From Cytophagales bacterium Alg240-R148 (GTDB taxonomy: Bacteria > Bacteroidota > Bacteroidia > Cytophagales > Cyclobacteriaceae), in the NCBI GenBank assembly GCA_900537185.1, contig LS999831.1, forward strand, positions 310,001-374,000: DNA of 64,000 nt, in the 5' to 3' direction. The notes beneath the pieces were generated by a model. That model searched no databases. It saw nothing but the letters and a program-made list of their open reading frames with translations, and was not told the DNA's origin. Of the stretch, positions 61,323 through 64,000 are shown one piece after another. How positions within the stretch are numbered: position 1 is the first letter of the stretch; every line of letters begins with the position of its first letter. The translations under genes and the position numbers were made by a program.

Positions 61323-64000
61323 ATGAGCAAAAAAAAAACGATACACAAATACCCGTTTTCTAATTTTAACATTCTCTTAACCGCAATTTTCTTAACGGTT
61401 TTTTTTTCTCCTTTATTATCCAACGCACAATGTGGGTGTGATTACAATGTTCCCGCCAATCAATTTGAGGTAGATGGAAACAAGCTAGGGTTTCAACCAG
61501 GGGATGTAATTTGCTTACCAAGTGGGAGCGTCGGCAACAAACATTTTAAGAATATCAATGGGACCAAAGACAACCCTATTATTATTAAGAATTGTGGTGG
61601 ACAATCTAGGCTAGTATTGGCCAGCAGCAAATCTTTTGGAATTAAAATTTCTTATAGCTCGCATTTTAGAATCACGGGTAGTGGCGATCCTGGAACGGAA
61701 TACGGCATCCTCATTGACGGGCCAAGCTTGGGCATCACCATACAGGATAGAAGTACTGATTTTGAAATGGATCATTTCAGAATTAACAACACAGGTTACG
61801 CCGGTATCTTCGGAAAAACAGACCCTTCTTGTAACCCCGCTACTTGGCGAGAAAACTTTACGATGTACAATGTTTCTTTCCACCACAATTACGTTACCAA
61901 TACAGGGGGAGAATCTTTTTATATAGGGAATTCTCATTACCACAAACCCATTACCAAAACTTGTAATGGCAAATCCACTAGTATATTAGAGCACTCTGTA
62001 GTGAATGCTAAAGTTTACAGCAATAGGGTAGAGAATGCCGGAAGGGATGGCATCCAAGTTGGCGCTGTTATTTCAGGTGGTGAAATTTATGATAACTATG
62101 TCTACAACTATGGTATTGGAGATCCTAACCACATCAATGGCATCCAACTCAACCCGGGTTTTAGTGGGGTAGTTTATAATAACTACGTAGAAAAAGGTGC
62201 TGGATATGGTTTGTTTAGCTTAGGAGATGGTGTAAGTCTTTACAACAACATTGCCTATAATTGTACCAATGGCGGTATTTTTTGCGATGACAGAAACACT
62301 ACGCCAGGGTCCTCATTTAAATTTTTCAATAACACACTGGTTCAAAATGGCCGGTACGGCATTTACATGCTCAGTGATGATTCTGATAACAATGAGTTTT
62401 TTAACAACATTATTGTTTCGGACGGTTCTACAGGTTTTAGATATGTTCGTTTGAACAGTGGTAGCATTGAATGGACAGAAGGCAATAATGTTAAAACCAA
62501 AAACATCAATGACTTAAAGTTTGCCAATGTAGGCAGCAAAGATTTTCGAATTGGTGCTGGATCAACCGCTATTGATGGTGGCAAAGATCTATCTGGACAA
62601 GGCGTTACCCACGACTTTGATTATTTGGCCCGTCCACAAGGAACTGCTTACGACATTGGCGCTTTTGAACTTTCAGTAGGAAACCCAGAAGCAGAAGCTG
62701 GTGATGATAAAACTATCAAACTGCCCATCAACACTACCATCCTCAATGGTTCTGGCACGAGTGACAATAGCACCATTGTATCGTATGCTTGGACAAAAAT
62801 AACAGGTGGAACTGCTACCTTAGTAGATGCAGATACGGAGAATTTAACACTCAATGACCTAGAGGAAGGGGTATACCAACTTCAACTTGAAGTAACAGAC
62901 GCCAATGGCCTTAAAGGAACAGATGTGGTAAAAGTGACCGTTTTAGCTGCGGTGGCCAATCTTGCCCCTACTGTCGACGCTGGGGACGATCAGTCCATAA
63001 CCCTACCTACCAACGCTGCTAATTTCACAGCGGTTGCCTCCGATTCGGATGGCACCATTGCCAGTTACTTATGGGAAAAAGTAAGCGGCCCAGACATCAC
63101 CTTAGCGGGAGAAACAACCGCAGTTTTGTCCGTTTCCAATGCTGTTCAAGGCACCTATATCTTTAAAATTACTGTAAAAGACAATTTAGATGCTGTTGGA
63201 GTGGACAACGTAGAACTTATTGTTTTACCTGAGGCCATCAACCAAGCACCTAATGTAGACGTCGGAGATGACCAACAGATATTTACACCAACCAATACCA
63301 TCAACTTAACAGGTACGGCTTCCGATGCCGACGGTACAATTGCCTCTTTGTTGTGGGAAAAAAAATCGGGACCTGCCGCTACTTTGGTCAACGAGACCAC
63401 TACCAGCTTAACGGTCAATGACATGGTAGAAGGCCAATATGTTTTTAGTTTAACCGCAACAGACGACGACGGAGCTGTTGGTTCGGATGAGTTAACAGTG
63501 GATGTTATCAATTCGAATAAAGCGCCAACGGCCGATGCAGGATCTGACGTGACCATTACATTGCCAACCAATGCAACCAACATCACAGGGTCCGGGTCGG
63601 ATTCCGACGGTACCATTGCAGCCTATTTATGGAAAAAAGTTTCAGGGCCAACCGCCACCATAGTCAATGCAGACAAGGCAACGGGCACCTTTCAAGATTT
63701 ACTGGAAGGCACCTATGTTTTTTCTCTAACTGTGACAGATGATGATGGAGCGATTGATACCGATGAAGTGAAAGTTATAGTTAACCCAGTTCCAGTAAAT
63801 GAACCACCAGTAGTAAGCGCAGGAGACGATCAAATTCTAAGGCTGCCGGACAACTCGATTAATTTAACAGGGACAGCTTCAGACGATGGGGCAATTGCCG
63901 CCATTTTATGGGAAAAGAAAAGCGGCCCCGCGGCTACTATTGCTCAAGAATTTACTTTGACGCCGAGCATTACAGGTTTAGTGGAAGGCACCTATGTATT
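61323..64000 (+). CDS. Secreted beta-helix/PKD-type repeat protein, 5' part
   Basis: Open to the window's end: at least 892 codons from the ATG at 61323, with no stop. A signal peptide (NILLTAIFLTVFFSPLLSNAQ) leads into CGCDYNVPANQF and an N-terminal right-handed beta-helix (about residues 45-440). The helix is full of short strand-turn repeats with Asn/Gly (VVNAKVYSNRVENAGRDG; EIYDNYVYNYGIGDPNHINGI; FKFFNNTLVQNGRYGIYM), the pectate-lyase/PbH1 type. From residue 457 at least five repeats of about 90 residues follow, each with A-G-D-D, T-L-P, S-D-x-D-G-T-I, W-E-K-x-S-G-P and V-T-D-x-D-G-A, like PKD/REJ-type Ig repeats. A polysaccharide lyase or adhesin role is possible; no catalytic site is clear. 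Confidence 0.85.
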   Translation, partial: MSKKKTIHKYPFSNFNILLTAIFLTVFFSPLLSNAQCGCDYNVPANQFEVDGNKLGFQPGDVICLPSGSVGNKHFKNINGTKDNPIIIKNCGGQSRLVLASSKSFGIKISYSSHFRITGSGDPGTEYGILIDGPSLGITIQDRSTDFEMDHFRINNTGYAGIFGKTDPSCNPATWRENFTMYNVSFHHNYVTNTGGESFYIGNSHYHKPITKTCNGKSTSILEHSVVNAKVYSNRVENAGRDGIQVGAVISGGEIYDNYVYNYGIGDPNHINGIQLNPGFSGVVYNNYVEKGAGYGLFSLGDGVSLYNNIAYNCTNGGIFCDDRNTTPGSSFKFFNNTLVQNGRYGIYMLSDDSDNNEFFNNIIVSDGSTGFRYVRLNSGSIEWTEGNNVKTKNINDLKFANVGSKDFRIGAGSTAIDGGKDLSGQGVTHDFDYLARPQGTAYDIGAFELSVGNPEAEAGDDKTIKLPINTTILNGSGTSDNSTIVSYAWTKITGGTATLVDADTENLTLNDLEEGVYQLQLEVTDANGLKGTDVVKVTVLAAVANLAPTVDAGDDQSITLPTNAANFTAVASDSDGTIASYLWEKVSGPDITLAGETTAVLSVSNAVQGTYIFKITVKDNLDAVGVDNVELIVLPEAINQAPNVDVGDDQQIFTPTNTINLTGTASDADGTIASLLWEKKSGPAATLVNETTTSLTVNDMVEGQYVFSLTATDDDGAVGSDELTVDVINSNKAPTADAGSDVTITLPTNATNITGSGSDSDGTIAAYLWKKVSGPTATIVNADKATGTFQDLLEGTYVFSLTVTDDDGAIDTDEVKVIVNPVPVNEPPVVSAGDDQILRLPDNSINLTGTASDDGAIAAILWEKKSGPAATIAQEFTLTPSITGLVEGTYV
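62691..64000 (+). repeat. Five tandem PKD/REJ-type Ig-like repeats (last incomplete)
   Basis: Repeat starts near 62691, 62964, 63245, 63522 and 63803, about 280 bases apart. Each codes for the order D-A-G-D-D-Q, L-P-T-N, T-A-S-D-x-D-G-T-I, L-W-E-K-x-S-G-P, L-x-E-G-T-Y-x-F and T-D-D-D-G-A. Repeat 5 has lost one residue in the S-D-x-D-G motif (it reads SDDGAIA). DNA identity between copies is only partial, so the duplication is not recent. Confidence 0.85.

Noticed and set aside
62251-63616. Long antisense frames over the PKD-type repeats
   Set aside because: They recur at the repeat spacing and are explained by the codon pattern of the repeated plus-strand gene.

Overview
The window looks like chromosomal DNA of a gliding-type member of the Bacteroidota, probably Cytophagales. 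This rests on three things seen here: the gliding-motility genes gldB, gldE and gldD; AT-rich DNA with several start regions carrying the Bacteroidota -7 promoter box TAnnTTTG (a full TTTG-N19-TAnnTTTG promoter precedes the tRNA-Phe gene); and family content typical of the phylum (long-tailed Rho, secreted BNR-propeller giants, DUF4251 and YCII-like secreted proteins, a 29-residue AURKAIP1/COX24-like gene). The genus cannot be named from sequence alone.

Positions 1-9.1 kb hold the end of a SurA-like chaperone, a MoxR ATPase, a YdeI/OmdA-like protein, a DJ-1/PfpI lipoprotein, a triple-PAS histidine kinase, a GNAT-fold/VTT membrane protein/ferrochelatase run and serS. Positions 9.1-20 kb hold rho with a long leader, a CHASE3-GAF membrane sensor, a large BNR propeller protein, a saccharopine dehydrogenase-like enzyme, an ICMT-like methyltransferase, a small acidic protein and gltX. 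Positions 20-30 kb hold ridA, an eroded 3-hydroxyacyl-CoA dehydrogenase-like protein, a BCCT transporter, envelope lipoproteins, gldB, and a minus-strand set with a class V aminotransferase and a secreted tandem YCII-like protein. Positions 30-35.6 kb hold the second BNR giant, an HdrC/HdrB-like iron-sulfur pair and tRNA-Phe.

Positions 35.7-44.7 kb hold a GT4 glycosyltransferase, a 797-residue GAF protein, a SIMPL-domain protein, RNase E/G preceded by the 29-codon basic gene, a TPR protein and an HU-like protein. Positions 44.8-50.4 kb form a mutY-ssb-gldE-gldD-recG block that joins DNA repair and gliding genes. Positions 50.4-52.9 kb hold a minus-strand set of amidohydrolase, LEA-2 lipoprotein and histidine kinase.

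A 506-bp gene-free region precedes a plus-strand glycan-assembly operon that runs off the window: an intact stand-alone receiver, a degenerate receiver fused to a phosphoglycosyl transferase, two GT2 enzymes, a left-handed beta-helix acyltransferase, an AsnB-type amidotransferase and a secreted two-domain hydrolase. A separately promoted beta-helix/Ig-repeat surface protein follows. The degenerate receiver fused to the priming transferase, beside a catalytically complete receiver, is the least ordinary arrangement here and suggests signal control of the first committed step of surface-glycan synthesis.

Most operons end at strong hairpin terminators shared by convergent genes. No CRISPR array, insertion sequence, phage or toxin-antitoxin module was seen.
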